From positions 1 through 36,297 of the forward strand of contig JABDKH010000007.1 in the NCBI GenBank assembly GCA_013002345.1: a stretch of 36,297 nucleotides of DNA, in the 5' to 3' direction. Both the position numbers and the translations under genes were made by a program. Positions 27,178 through 34,722 of the stretch are shown piece after piece (within the stretch, counting starts at the first letter, position 1; each line of letters starts with the position of its first letter). The notes under the pieces were generated by a model that was not told the origin of the DNA, ran no database searches, and saw nothing but the letters and a program-made list of their open reading frames with translations. This DNA is from Rhodothermales bacterium (GTDB lineage Bacteria > Bacteroidota > Rhodothermia > Rhodothermales > JABDKH01).

Positions 27178-27913
27178 ACTCGTACATGGAAACGGATCGA
27201 CGAGCGGGACGGGATTGAATACCGAGCTTGTCCGCGCAAGCAAGATCGTCAAGATCTACGAAGACAAGGACACCGTTCCGGTACGTGCCCTCGACGGCGT
27301 CGACCTGACGATCAAGAAGGGCGAGTTCATGGCCATCGCCGGACCCTCGGGATCCGGGAAGACGACGCTGTTGAATATCGTGGGCGGCCTCGACAAGCCG
27401 ACCAGCGGACAGGTAATTGTCGATGGTCAGGATCTGTCGGTGTTGAGCAGGACGCAGCTTGCCGAGTTTCGACTTCAGCATCTGGGCTTCGTATTTCAGG
27501 CATACAATCTGATTCCCGTCTTGAGTGCAGAGGAGAATGCGGAGTTCAGTTTGCTCCTGCAGGGCGTCCCGGCGGCGGAGCGACGCAAGCGTGTCCGCGA
27601 GGAGTTCGCGGATCTCGGGATCGGTGATGAGCTGATGCGCCGGCGGCCGAGCGAACTGAGCGGCGGCCAGCAGCAGCGGGTCGCGGTCGCCCGGGCGTTG
27701 CTCTCGCGGCCGCGGCTTATTCTCGCAGACGAACCGACGGCGAACCTGGACTCCAAGACCGGGGCTCGATTGCTCGACAAGATGCGCGACCTGAACGCGC
27801 GCACCGGCATCACTTTCCTTTTCTCCACCCACGATCCACTGGTGATGGAGAGGGCCCGCCGGCTGGTCAGGCTGCGAGACGGACAGATTGTCGACGATGA
27901 AAGACGGAGCTGA
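27170..27913 (+). CDS. LolD/MacB-type ABC transporter ATPase
   Basis: A 247-residue nucleotide-binding subunit. ATG 27170 overlaps the permease stop by eight bases and has GGAGG nine bases upstream. All key motifs are intact: Walker A GPSGSGKTT (58-66), Q-loop FQ (109-110), signature LSGGQ (163-167), Walker B LILADEP (183-189) and the H-loop His221. The sequence around the Q-loop (LGFVFQAYNLIPVLSAEEN) is typical of the LolD/FtsE/MacB group. Residues 1-22 are an extra polar N-terminal tail. It powers the two adjacent permeases. The gene overlaps the next one by 17 bases. Confidence 0.95.
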   Translation: MSELVHGNGSTSGTGLNTELVRASKIVKIYEDKDTVPVRALDGVDLTIKKGEFMAIAGPSGSGKTTLLNIVGGLDKPTSGQVIVDGQDLSVLSRTQLAEFRLQHLGFVFQAYNLIPVLSAEENAEFSLLLQGVPAAERRKRVREEFADLGIGDELMRRRPSELSGGQQQRVAVARALLSRPRLILADEPTANLDSKTGARLLDKMRDLNARTGITFLFSTHDPLVMERARRLVRLRDGQIVDDERRS

Positions 27914-29066
27914 TATCGCCCGGTGGAGAAGCACAGTGCTCCGACTGTTGAGCGCATGCGCGTGTCTCGCCGTCGTTCACCAGTCCGCAACGGGCCAGGT
28001 GTCGATCGAGTCGCGCGGCTACCTCAAGAATCTGGCTATCGGCACGTCATCTGTGTTGTCGGGTGAGTCGCAGTTTCTGGACATCACGCGGTTCCGATGG
28101 CAGCAGATGCTCGACGTCGGGTCGAACCTGCATGCCGAGGTCTGGCTGGACACGGAGATGCTGGCCGGTAATTTTCTGGAGTCGGAGGAGTACACCATCT
28201 CCCGTCTCACTGAACGGCGCACGTGGCTGGACCTGGACTGGCGTGTCGCATCGGGCTCCCGGTTCACGCTGGACCAGCGCCTGTTCCGAGCCTTTGCAAC
28301 GTATTACGCCGGGAAGGCGCAAATCACGGTGGGCCGGCAGCGGATTGCCTGGGGTACGGGCTTCGCGTGGAACCCGACGGATCTCTTCAACCCGTTCAAC
28401 CCCGCCGCCATTGAACTCGACGAGAAGTCGGGCATTGACGCCGTTCATCTCTCTCTGGCAACAGGAGATTTCTCGCATCTCGAGGCCGGCTACGCACCCG
28501 CCTCGGATCCGGCCGCGTCCAGTGCTGCCGCCAGACTCGTGTCGCACAAAGGCGAGTACGACTTCTCCGTCATGGGCGGGTACTTCCGCGACGACTGGGT
28601 AGTCGGCGGTGATTTCGCGGGTTATGTCGGCGACGCGGGCCTCAAGGGAGAGGCCGCACTGACGTTTCCACAGGACGGAAAGGCGTATGTCCGACTGACC
28701 GTGACGGTGGATCGAAGCTTTAGAGGCGACTATTACGCCTTCGTAGAATACTACCTCAATGGACAGGGGACGACCGACAAGAACAAGTACGACTTCAGGC
28801 AGTTGCTGACCGGCAGCGTATTCAACGTCGCACGTGACTACGCGGCCGTATCGGTGTCGAAGGCCGTAACGCCGCTGTTCGCGGCCAGCGTCTATGCGTT
28901 GGTCAACATCGATGACCAGAGCGCTCTGATCGGGCCGTCCATGACGTACTCGCTACGTGAGAACATGGAGCTGGGCGGGGCGGTGTATCTGTTTGCCGGC
29001 AAGGGCGACACGGAGTTCGGCCAGCAGAAGAATGCGTACTTCGGATACCTGCAGTTCTACTTTTGA
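27897..29066 (+). CDS. Outer-membrane beta-barrel partner of the ABC/LolA-like system
   Basis: A 389-residue exported protein from ATG 27897, inside the end of the ATPase gene (17-base overlap); an in-frame TTG at 27888 adds three residues. The signal region (VLRLLSACACLAVVHQSATGQ) is followed by alternating strands and a terminal aromatic (YFGYLQFYF). A conserved-looking motif, QRIAWGTGFAWNPTDLFNP, resembles the WG...NP.D..N signature of DUF1302-type outer-membrane proteins found beside LolA-like carriers. This is likely the outer-membrane end of the pathway, receiving or exporting the lipid-like cargo. The family assignment rests on motif resemblance only. Confidence 0.78.
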   Translation: MKDGADIARWRSTVLRLLSACACLAVVHQSATGQVSIESRGYLKNLAIGTSSVLSGESQFLDITRFRWQQMLDVGSNLHAEVWLDTEMLAGNFLESEEYTISRLTERRTWLDLDWRVASGSRFTLDQRLFRAFATYYAGKAQITVGRQRIAWGTGFAWNPTDLFNPFNPAAIELDEKSGIDAVHLSLATGDFSHLEAGYAPASDPAASSAAARLVSHKGEYDFSVMGGYFRDDWVVGGDFAGYVGDAGLKGEAALTFPQDGKAYVRLTVTVDRSFRGDYYAFVEYYLNGQGTTDKNKYDFRQLLTGSVFNVARDYAAVSVSKAVTPLFAASVYALVNIDDQSALIGPSMTYSLRENMELGGAVYLFAGKGDTEFGQQKNAYFGYLQFYF

Positions 29067-29110
29067 GATCCGTCGCCCGACGCGTCGGGATCCACATCAC
29101 ACCGACACCC

Positions 29111-29311
29111 ATGAATGACATCGCGCTCTCCTCGACACTCACATGTCCTTCGTGTGGTCACCAGTCGACGGAAACCATGCCGGAGAACGCCTGCGTTCAC
29201 TTCTGGGAGTGTCCGGCCTGCGCGGTTATTCTGAAGCCGCTCGACGGGGATTGCTGCGTCTTCTGCTCGTATGGCGATGTGGGTTGTCCGCCGGTCCAGC
29301 GGTCGTCGTGA
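29111..29311 (+). CDS. Small Cys-rich conserved protein with GDCCVFCSYG motif
   Basis: A 66-residue protein. ATG 29111 is preferred over TTG 29063, which overlaps the previous stop and adds a poor leader. It has two CPxC pairs (CPSC, CPAC) and a C-terminal GDCCVFCSYGDVGCPP block that I recognise as recurrent in small uncharacterised bacterial proteins. The Cys spacing suggests a zinc-ribbon or other metal site. No signal peptide. It follows the barrel gene by 44 bases and may be the last gene of that operon or an independent housekeeping gene. Function unknown. Confidence 0.75.
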   Translation: MNDIALSSTLTCPSCGHQSTETMPENACVHFWECPACAVILKPLDGDCCVFCSYGDVGCPPVQRSS

Positions 29312-29361
29312 TTCTCAGACGAAGAGAGGCAGCACGAAAGGTTGACTTCAGCGCCGCCAAT

Positions 29362-29790
29362 CTAGTCGTCGGCAGCTCCCGCTTCGATCCAGTCCCGTAT
29401 CGCCTGTATCTGGGCGGCCGACAGAGGGTCACGACCGCGCGGCATCTGAAGGCCGACGATTCCCGGTGTGCCTTCTATCTTCCGGACCAGATAGCTATCG
29501 TCCGGATTGCCGGCTTCCACACGAAGGAGCGACGGCACCTCGCCGCTCGCCACGCCCACCAGATTCGAGTACGAGTTTCCGGTGCTGAGATCCAGCTGTG
29601 CCGCGGCACCGCCGCCAAGATGACATCCAGAGACGGCGCAGCTCACGTTGAATGTGCTCTGCTGAATGCTTGTGAGGGTGGGCGCGGTCGGTTCAATCTC
29701 AAGCGGTCCCGCGTGCTCGCACCCGACGGCGATCAGAGCAAGGCCAATCAGAGTGAAGGCGAACGACGAAGAGCGAAATAGATGATCCAT
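29362..29790 (-). CDS. Lipoprotein with CX4CH cytochrome c-like domain
   Basis: A 142-residue lipoprotein. ATG 29790 starts a signal ending in AVGC, Cys24 being lipidated. CAVSGCH (51-57) is a CX4CH haem-type motif rather than the usual CXXCH. Downstream, IVGLQMPRGRDPLS offers a distal Met (116) and AQIQAIRDWIEAGA matches the C-terminal helix of cytochrome c-type domains of large Bacteroidota and Planctomycetes proteins. It would sit at an outer membrane facing the periplasm or the outside. It starts seven bases after the preceding gene, whose N-terminal domain has the same layout, so the two are a co-transcribed pair. Haem binding is plausible but unproven, because CX4CH is rare. Confidence 0.8.
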   Translation of the reverse strand: MDHLFRSSSFAFTLIGLALIAVGCEHAGPLEIEPTAPTLTSIQQSTFNVSCAVSGCHLGGGAAAQLDLSTGNSYSNLVGVASGEVPSLLRVEAGNPDDSYLVRKIEGTPGIVGLQMPRGRDPLSAAQIQAIRDWIEAGAADD

Positions 29791-29797
29791 GATGGCG

Positions 29798-31042
29798 TCA
29801 GAATTTGATAACTCGGAAGATGTTGAAGCCGAGGCGCATGTCACCGTCGCGAATATCCAGGTCGCCTCCGCGGAGATACTGATCTCCCGTCAATCCGACC
29901 GAATTGCTGACGACGATCTGGAACACGTGACCGCCCGTAGCGATCTGCAAGCCGGCTCCCCAGGAATCAAAACGGATGTCGTTTCCAAAGGTCGTGGTGC
30001 GCGTGTAGCCGCTGACGATTGGCGCCCACTCTGCCACCAGCGAGAGATTCTGGTGGAAGTTCCACTGCGTCGCGAGCCCCACGGTGATCAGCGCATCCTC
30101 ACCTTCGACCGACTCGACCGGATTCAACACGACTCCCGGAATGATTCCGAGCCCGAGCCCGTCCGTGATTTCCATGGTCGCCGGCACTTGCAGGGTGAGC
30201 TTGAAGGCATCCGCGCTCGTTCTGTCGGCGACCGTCGGCTCTTCCGTGACCCAGTTCGCGGCCCCCTGCACGGCGAGTCCAAGCGGCCATCCACCGACGC
30301 CCTGTTGCCCGAATCGATAGCGAGACCACAGCTCGACATTGTCCGCGGCATTGCTGCGGGCGAGCGACACAAGGAAGTCGTCGGTAATGGCGTAACCCAT
30401 GCTGAGATAAATAATGCCCGATCCATCCAGACCATAGAACGCATCATATCCGGAGCTCAGTTTCGGATTGAACCGGTGTGAAATCAGGAAAAGCCAGCGA
30501 CCCTGATCCACGGTTCGTGTCGTCGGAAGATTGATCGCCTTCCACCCATCGAAAGGGTAGGCGGGGTCGTCGGACGTATCCAATGTGGACGCCTGCCCGC
30601 TCTTCAGGCCGCGAATCCAGTCTTCAAGCAGTTTGACCTCTTCCTCGGTTAACCGATTGCCCGCCATAGGCATGGGGAGGCCGATAATGCCCGGGTCACC
30701 TTTGACCTTCATCATCAGATAGCTGGTCTCGGGGCTTCCAGGATCGACGCGCTTCAGGTCCGGGCGCTCGACGCTGGGCTGGTCCACAAGCGACTCGTAG
30801 TAGCGGCTGCTGGTCAGGTACATATCCTGCTGAGCCACAGGGCCGGCGTGGCAGCCGGTGAGCGAGCAGCTTCGTTCGAAGATAGCTGCCACTCGCTGCT
30901 CGAGATTGTCAGGCGTAATCTGTTGGGCGAGAGCGACGAGGGGCAGCAGGGCCGCCATCGCGGCGAAAATCACCAGGACAGGCGCGACCGCGATGCGGAC
31001 TGGACCGGATCTGATGGCCCCGTAGGCTTCAATTCTTGGCAT
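29798..31042 (-). CDS. CX4CH cytochrome c-like domain fused to a DUF5777-like outer-membrane beta barrel
   Basis: A 414-residue protein from ATG 31042, which gives a usable signal peptide ending ALAQQ. In-frame ATGs at 31081 and 31102 are possible; none has a clear ribosome site. Residues 45-148 are a cytochrome-like domain with CSLTGCH (59-65, CX4CH), a possible distal Met in GLPMPMAG (124 or 126) and EEEVKLLEDWIRGLKSG. Residues 165-414 resemble the DUF5777 barrel family: KAINLPTTRTVDQGRWLFLISHRF, then strands ending FRVIKF. A covalent haem domain on an outer-membrane barrel suggests electron transfer at, or sensing across, the outer membrane. A CRP-like palindrome lies 74-89 bases upstream of this start. 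Confidence 0.82.
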   Translation of the reverse strand: MPRIEAYGAIRSGPVRIAVAPVLVIFAAMAALLPLVALAQQITPDNLEQRVAAIFERSCSLTGCHAGPVAQQDMYLTSSRYYESLVDQPSVERPDLKRVDPGSPETSYLMMKVKGDPGIIGLPMPMAGNRLTEEEVKLLEDWIRGLKSGQASTLDTSDDPAYPFDGWKAINLPTTRTVDQGRWLFLISHRFNPKLSSGYDAFYGLDGSGIIYLSMGYAITDDFLVSLARSNAADNVELWSRYRFGQQGVGGWPLGLAVQGAANWVTEEPTVADRTSADAFKLTLQVPATMEITDGLGLGIIPGVVLNPVESVEGEDALITVGLATQWNFHQNLSLVAEWAPIVSGYTRTTTFGNDIRFDSWGAGLQIATGGHVFQIVVSNSVGLTGDQYLRGGDLDIRDGDMRLGFNIFRVIKF

Positions 31043-31115
31043 CTGGATGTCGAAAAGAGTGATGTAGATAGCGGGGCGCATCGGGCTCAAGATCGGCTGC
31101 ATCCAGACGAAATGC

Positions 31116-31131
31116 TGTGATGCAGGTCACG
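31116..31131. promoter_or_regulatory. CRP/FNR-family-like palindrome
   Basis: TGTGA-N6-TCACG, one mismatch from the CRP core TGTGA-N6-TCACA, flanked by A/T-rich triplets (aaatgc, gttt). It is 74-89 bases upstream of ATG 31042 of the cytochrome-barrel gene, but only 14 bases from the alternative ATG 31102. CRP/FNR-type regulators commonly control cytochrome genes. The match is by eye in one copy. Confidence 0.4.
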
Positions 31132-31213
31132 TTTGACGGCAGGGTAACTGGATTTGCCCCTGTTTCGATTGATGGCATCGGACGCGGACGGTCTTTCGGT
31201 CAGTCAAACCGGG

Positions 31214-31816
31214 TCAGAGAAGCACCACGCGACGCGTGAACAACTCCTCCAGCTCCGGCGGCAATCCGAGGATGTCGTCGGCAAATCCGTCGAGTTCATC
31301 GAGCGTCTTGTTTGACAGGAGATCCGCGATCTCGTCCATCACCGGGCCACCGATGGTGAAGGGGGCGTATGAGTAGAGCATGTTGGGCCCCTGACATTCG
31401 CAATAGACCTGGTACTCCTTCAATTCCTGGACTGGTGCGCCGCTGATCATGCAGGTGGAAATCCAGGGATCGAGCTCCGGGTTGGATCGGGCGGAATCCA
31501 TCAATCGTAATCTCCGCTCCGCGACGGCCACGTGCGAGGCAAAGTAATCCTGCATGCGTTGCAGCGACTCTTCCGACAACTCCTCGAGGAGCGCGTCGCG
31601 ACAATTGACGCAGAGGGCATACTCGAAGATCGTTTCGCGCGCGTCGAATCCCTCGTACGAGCGAAACGCCTTTTCGATGACGTACTGCGTCGTGTCGTCG
31701 AGAAGGAATCTGTCGCACGCCACACATCGCTCGAATGCTCGCCCGGTTTCAGTCGATTGGAAAATGGGAGGCACCGGCTCCAAGTGATCGGCGTATGGTT
31801 GCGACTCCGGGTCCAT
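31214..31816 (-). CDS. Conserved hypothetical with paired CxxC motifs
   Basis: A 200-residue soluble acidic protein without a signal peptide. CVACD (31-34) and CVNC (69-72) form a likely four-Cys zinc site; further Cys residues at 122, 139 and 141 (TCMISGAP, CECQG) could form a second site. The C-terminus is acidic and helical (DEIADLLSNKTLDELDGFAD) and ends FTRRVVLL. No ribosome site is evident. I do not recognise a characterised family. Flanked by the cytochrome pair downstream and a dispersed repeat upstream, it is probably a single-gene unit. Confidence 0.72.
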   Translation of the reverse strand: MDPESQPYADHLEPVPPIFQSTETGRAFERCVACDRFLLDDTTQYVIEKAFRSYEGFDARETIFEYALCVNCRDALLEELSEESLQRMQDYFASHVAVAERRLRLMDSARSNPELDPWISTCMISGAPVQELKEYQVYCECQGPNMLYSYAPFTIGGPVMDEIADLLSNKTLDELDGFADDILGLPPELEELFTRRVVLL

Positions 31817-31925
31817 GCTGGTTTGATCCCAATATGAATTCGTGTTCTCGATAGTCTACCACCTGGTAGGGAAAACGGTCCCGCCGGGCGGCGATACTGG
31901 CGCTCGATTTGGTGACCGCACCACT

Positions 31926-31953
31926 CGTCATTGCGAGCAACGCGAAGCAATCT
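31926..31953. repeat. Dispersed CGTCATTGCGAGC...GAAGCAATCT element
   Basis: The 28-base core begins CGTCATTGCGAGC and ends GAAGCAATCT, with ATTGC and GCAAT able to pair. From memory this is a widely scattered repetitive element of bacterial genomes; its spurious translations (LRVARNDE, DCFALLAMT) are visible here in other frames. It lies downstream of the mtnA-aldolase operon and upstream of the CxxC gene. It may act as a transcript end or as a mobile remnant. Only one copy is in the window. Confidence 0.65.
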
Positions 31954-32001
31954 AATGCGATCCGCAAGGCCGCCAGGGACCCGAAGGTCTCGCGCCGGCA
32001 A

Positions 32002-32592
32002 TCAACCTGTAGCGAAGAGCGCCTCTGCTGCCGCTGCGGGTCCGGCACCGAAGGCAATCAGCCCCTCTTTGTGTCCACCCATCACGATGATATTGCTACG
32101 GCCACGCATCGACGACACCAGGCGTTCGATCTCCCGCGCCATCGCCGTCGTCCCTGCCGCAGCAGCCCGGTTGGTCGTCGGTACGATATCAACAAGTCGG
32201 TCCCAGAGCATCTTGCTGTGAACATGAATGACCGCTCCGACCCGTCCGTCGGCACGGTACACCGCCGCATGCGTCAGAGCTTCGGACGAGGCCGAGATTG
32301 GACCCACGGCGACTATCCGGTTGGCGTCAATGCAGCTATCCACGACTTTCGTGTAATGACGCGCCGAAAGGGTGCGCAGCGCGCCTGTCTGCGTTCCGGA
32401 AATGACAAAGCGCGACGTTCCTCGAATACGGACGCTGACGTTTCCGAAACCTGTGCCGTTCAAGTCCACTCCGATGATTCCTTCATCGACGCACTGGGTG
32501 CGCCAGTAGTTCAGTTCGGATATCAACGTCGCCTCGGGTGGCGGGCCCTTCACCGAGCGGTTGTCGAACTGGATGTATCCCGTTTCATCCAT
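32002..32592 (-). CDS. Class II aldolase/adducin family protein, probable MTA or 5'-deoxyribose salvage enzyme
   Basis: A 196-residue protein of the FucA/AraD/MtnB fold. ATG 32592 overlaps the mtnA stop by eight bases; the longer frame to 32652 lies inside mtnA and is rejected. Zinc ligands are HVH (123, 125) and His174 in GGHKEG. SSEALTH (102-108) places Glu104 at the position of the catalytic Glu73 of L-fuculose-phosphate aldolase. GNVSVR (50-55) is the phosphate-loop region. With mtnA alongside, it is either MtnB (methylthioribulose-1-phosphate dehydratase) or the aldolase of the DHAP shunt, which cleaves 5-deoxyribulose-1-phosphate or methylthioribulose-1-phosphate to DHAP plus an aldehyde. 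I lean to the aldolase, but the sequence alone does not decide. Confidence 0.82.
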   Translation of the reverse strand: MDETGYIQFDNRSVKGPPPEATLISELNYWRTQCVDEGIIGVDLNGTGFGNVSVRIRGTSRFVISGTQTGALRTLSARHYTKVVDSCIDANRIVAVGPISASSEALTHAAVYRADGRVGAVIHVHSKMLWDRLVDIVPTTNRAAAAGTTAMAREIERLVSSMRGRSNIIVMGGHKEGLIAFGAGPAAAAEALFATG

Positions 32593-33691
32593 TCGTATTG
32601 GCCTCGGGAAAAAGCGACAGCATCGCCTCCGGATCCGCCTCGCAGACTCCACGCTCTGTGATAAGGCCCGTCACCAGACGCGCCGGAGTCACGTCGAATG
32701 CGTAGTTGGCTGCCGGGCTGTCGGGTGGCGTCACAAGGACTTCGGTGGCCCGTCCATCGGCCCATCCCTGCACGTATCGTACCTCGTCTCTGTCTCGCTG
32801 TTCGATGGGTGCCGCCCGGCCATCGGACATCGACCAATCGATGCTCGAGGATGGCAAGGCGACATAAAATGGCACGTCATTGTCGTATGCGGCGAGCGCC
32901 TTCTGATACGTCCCGATCTTGTTGATGACGTCGCCCCTTCGCGTGGTGCGATCCGATCCGACCAACACGAGATCCACGAGCTCCTGCTGCATGAGGTGGC
33001 CGCCCGCGTTGTCGACGATGACCGTATGGGGGATCCCGTGCTGCCCCAGCTCCCAGGCGGTGAGCCGCGCTCCCTGGTTTCTGGGGCGAGTCTCGTCAAC
33101 CCATACGTGCACGGGTATTCCGCGGTCGTGCGCCAGGTAGATGGGCGCCGTCGCAGTCCCGTAGTCGACGCACGCGAGCCAGCCGGCGTTGCAGTGGGTC
33201 AGGATGTTGACGGGGCGATCGAGGCCCCTTGCGAGCTCTTCGACAACAGCAAGCCCGTACTCGCCGATCCGCCGACACCGGTCAACTTCTTCTTCCACAA
33301 TGCGATCTGACTCCTTGTCCGCGGCACTTTTCTTTTCGACCGGCGACTCCGCCTTGAGCACGGCGGCCAGCACGCGTTCAACAGCCCAGGCCAGATTGAT
33401 GGCGGTTGGCCGGGACTCGAGTAGTCGCGCCGCAGCGGCCCTGGCGGCATCATCCGCCGAGGCGCCATTCTTCGCATCTGCAACAGCAAAGGCCACGCCG
33501 TATCCGGCGGCGGCACCGATCAGTGGCGCACCGCGCACGTGCATCTCGCGAATCGCCGTAAACACGCCCTCCGTGGTCGCCAGATCCTCCACGATGAAAC
33601 GGTGTGGCAGGTGTCGCTGGTCGATGATCTGCAGCACACGGTGGTCATCACTCCACCAAATCGACCTGCGCGGTGTCCCGTCAACAATCAT
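32585..33691 (-). CDS. mtnA: S-methyl-5-thioribose-1-phosphate isomerase
   Basis: A 368-residue cytosolic enzyme that converts methylthioribose-1-phosphate (or 5-deoxyribose-1-phosphate) to the ribulose form. Family motifs: RGAPLIG (53-59), LTHCNAGWLA with catalytic Cys167, DETRPRNQGARLTAWEL (199-215), VGSDR with catalytic Asp247, and GDVINKIGTYQKAL. Length fits MtnA. A short charged insert at about 113-130 (SPVEKKSAADKES) is unusual. The end overlaps the aldolase gene by eight bases, so the two steps are coupled. No kinase (MtnK) or phosphorylase (MtnP) gene is in the window. The 102-bp divergent gap upstream has no convincing promoter pair. Confidence 0.93.
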   Translation of the reverse strand: MIVDGTPRRSIWWSDDHRVLQIIDQRHLPHRFIVEDLATTEGVFTAIREMHVRGAPLIGAAAGYGVAFAVADAKNGASADDAARAAAARLLESRPTAINLAWAVERVLAAVLKAESPVEKKSAADKESDRIVEEEVDRCRRIGEYGLAVVEELARGLDRPVNILTHCNAGWLACVDYGTATAPIYLAHDRGIPVHVWVDETRPRNQGARLTAWELGQHGIPHTVIVDNAGGHLMQQELVDLVLVGSDRTTRRGDVINKIGTYQKALAAYDNDVPFYVALPSSSIDWSMSDGRAAPIEQRDRDEVRYVQGWADGRATEVLVTPPDSPAANYAFDVTPARLVTGLITERGVCEADPEAMLSLFPEANTNG

Positions 33692-33793
33692 GGTGCGTTC
33701 GTCTGGCTATCTTCAGGCTCTGGCGACAACGTTGAAGGCGCGGAGACAGAGTATACCGATTCAGCATGTAAGTGAGATACCGGAGCAGGGTCG

Positions 33794-34195
33794 ATGACAA
33801 AGGCATTCATCCGATTCGCTCGCGGCCTGTTGCGCATGCCGCTCTATGTGCATGTCTGGCTGATACTTTTGAGCGGAGTGAACGTCGCAGGTGCCATCCT
33901 CTGGCCGGGTGCGCAGGAAGGCCTCGTCACGCTCGCCGTCTTTACGCTCAACATACTCCTCATGGGCACCATCACGTCGCGTGCGGGCTTCTCGCGACTC
34001 CTTGGACTCGGTCATTTTCTGTGGATTCCGCTTGCGGCGTACCTTGTCGTTCGACTGCAGGTCCTTCCAGCCGGCTCGTACGCGTACTGGATACGAATTC
34101 TTCTTATTATGAACGGGATCTCCCTGATCATCGACGCGACCGACGTGGTTCGTTGGTCGCTCGGCGACCGTCGCGAAATCGTAGAGGATTTGTGA
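33794..34195 (+). CDS. Small four-helix inner-membrane protein
   Basis: A 133-residue hydrophobic protein with about four membrane segments (VWLILLSGVNVAGAILWPG, LVTLAVFTLNILLMGTI, HFLWIPLAAYLVVRL, WIRILLIMNGISLIIDA). The start has GGAG eight bases upstream. Its stop overlaps the next GTG start in a GTGA junction, and the lipoprotein after it overlaps the TonB receptor in the same way, so the three form a tight operon. No family recognised; it may assist the receptor system or act in the same nutrient pathway. Confidence 0.78.
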   Translation: MTKAFIRFARGLLRMPLYVHVWLILLSGVNVAGAILWPGAQEGLVTLAVFTLNILLMGTITSRAGFSRLLGLGHFLWIPLAAYLVVRLQVLPAGSYAYWIRILLIMNGISLIIDATDVVRWSLGDRREIVEDL

Positions 34196-34722
34196 TAACG
34201 AAATACGGCGCTGCCATGCCCACCCGCGGATCATCGGGCATCCCGTCGAGTGAACGCAGTGACCGCCCACGGGTCGGTGTCTTTCTCGTCCTTGCGATCG
34301 CACTGCTCGCCTCAAGCGGTTGCGACTCGGATATCGCCCCTCCTATCGACGTGTCCGTCGGCTCAATTCGAGGCGTCATCGAATACACGGGCCAATGGCC
34401 CGCGGGTGATGCGATCGTAGACATGCGGTTCGTGGCCATGCGATTCGTGCCCATCGACACGGCCGACTTCCTGCAGCTGAACAAACTGGAGTTCAGTGAA
34501 CGTCTCGAGTATGGCGTCGAAAACCAGACCGTCGTCCTGAAGGACGTACCTGCCGGTATATATCCCTTCGCCGTCGTTGCGAGACAGAAGACGTCCGACC
34601 CCTTCTCGTGGGAGGCACTGGGAATCTACGAGGAGAACTCGCGCATATTCACTGTCGCTCGCGACGACACAGTAGACGTAGCGATAGCCGTGGACTTTGA
34701 CAATCTGCCGGACTTCCCGTGA
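34192..34722 (+). CDS. Lipoprotein upstream of a TonB receptor
   Basis: A 176-residue lipoprotein from GTG 34192 (GTGA overlap with the preceding stop, GAGGA just upstream); ATG 34216 is an alternative giving a shorter n-region. The lipobox LASSGC is followed by a polar linker and a beta-rich domain: SIRGVIEYTGQWP, VVLKDVPAGIYPFAVVARQK and DTVDVAIAVDF resemble a transthyretin/carboxypeptidase-regulatory-like sandwich. A doubled FVAMRFVP phrase is present. It ends in a GTGA overlap with the TonB receptor. Probably surface- or periplasm-facing on the outer membrane and working with the receptor; function unknown. Confidence 0.8.
   Translation: MITKYGAAMPTRGSSGIPSSERSDRPRVGVFLVLAIALLASSGCDSDIAPPIDVSVGSIRGVIEYTGQWPAGDAIVDMRFVAMRFVPIDTADFLQLNKLEFSERLEYGVENQTVVLKDVPAGIYPFAVVARQKTSDPFSWEALGIYEENSRIFTVARDDTVDVAIAVDFDNLPDFP

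Noticed and set aside
31909-32661. 250-residue plus-strand open frame opposite the aldolase gene
   Set aside because: The opposite strand encodes a conserved enzyme; this frame runs through the dispersed repeat and gives nonsense composition.
32561-33310. 249-residue plus-strand open frame opposite mtnA
   Set aside because: Shadow of mtnA.
33772-34191. N-terminal extension of the lipoprotein gene
   Set aside because: It overlaps the four-helix membrane gene in another frame; the lipoprotein signal starts after 34192.
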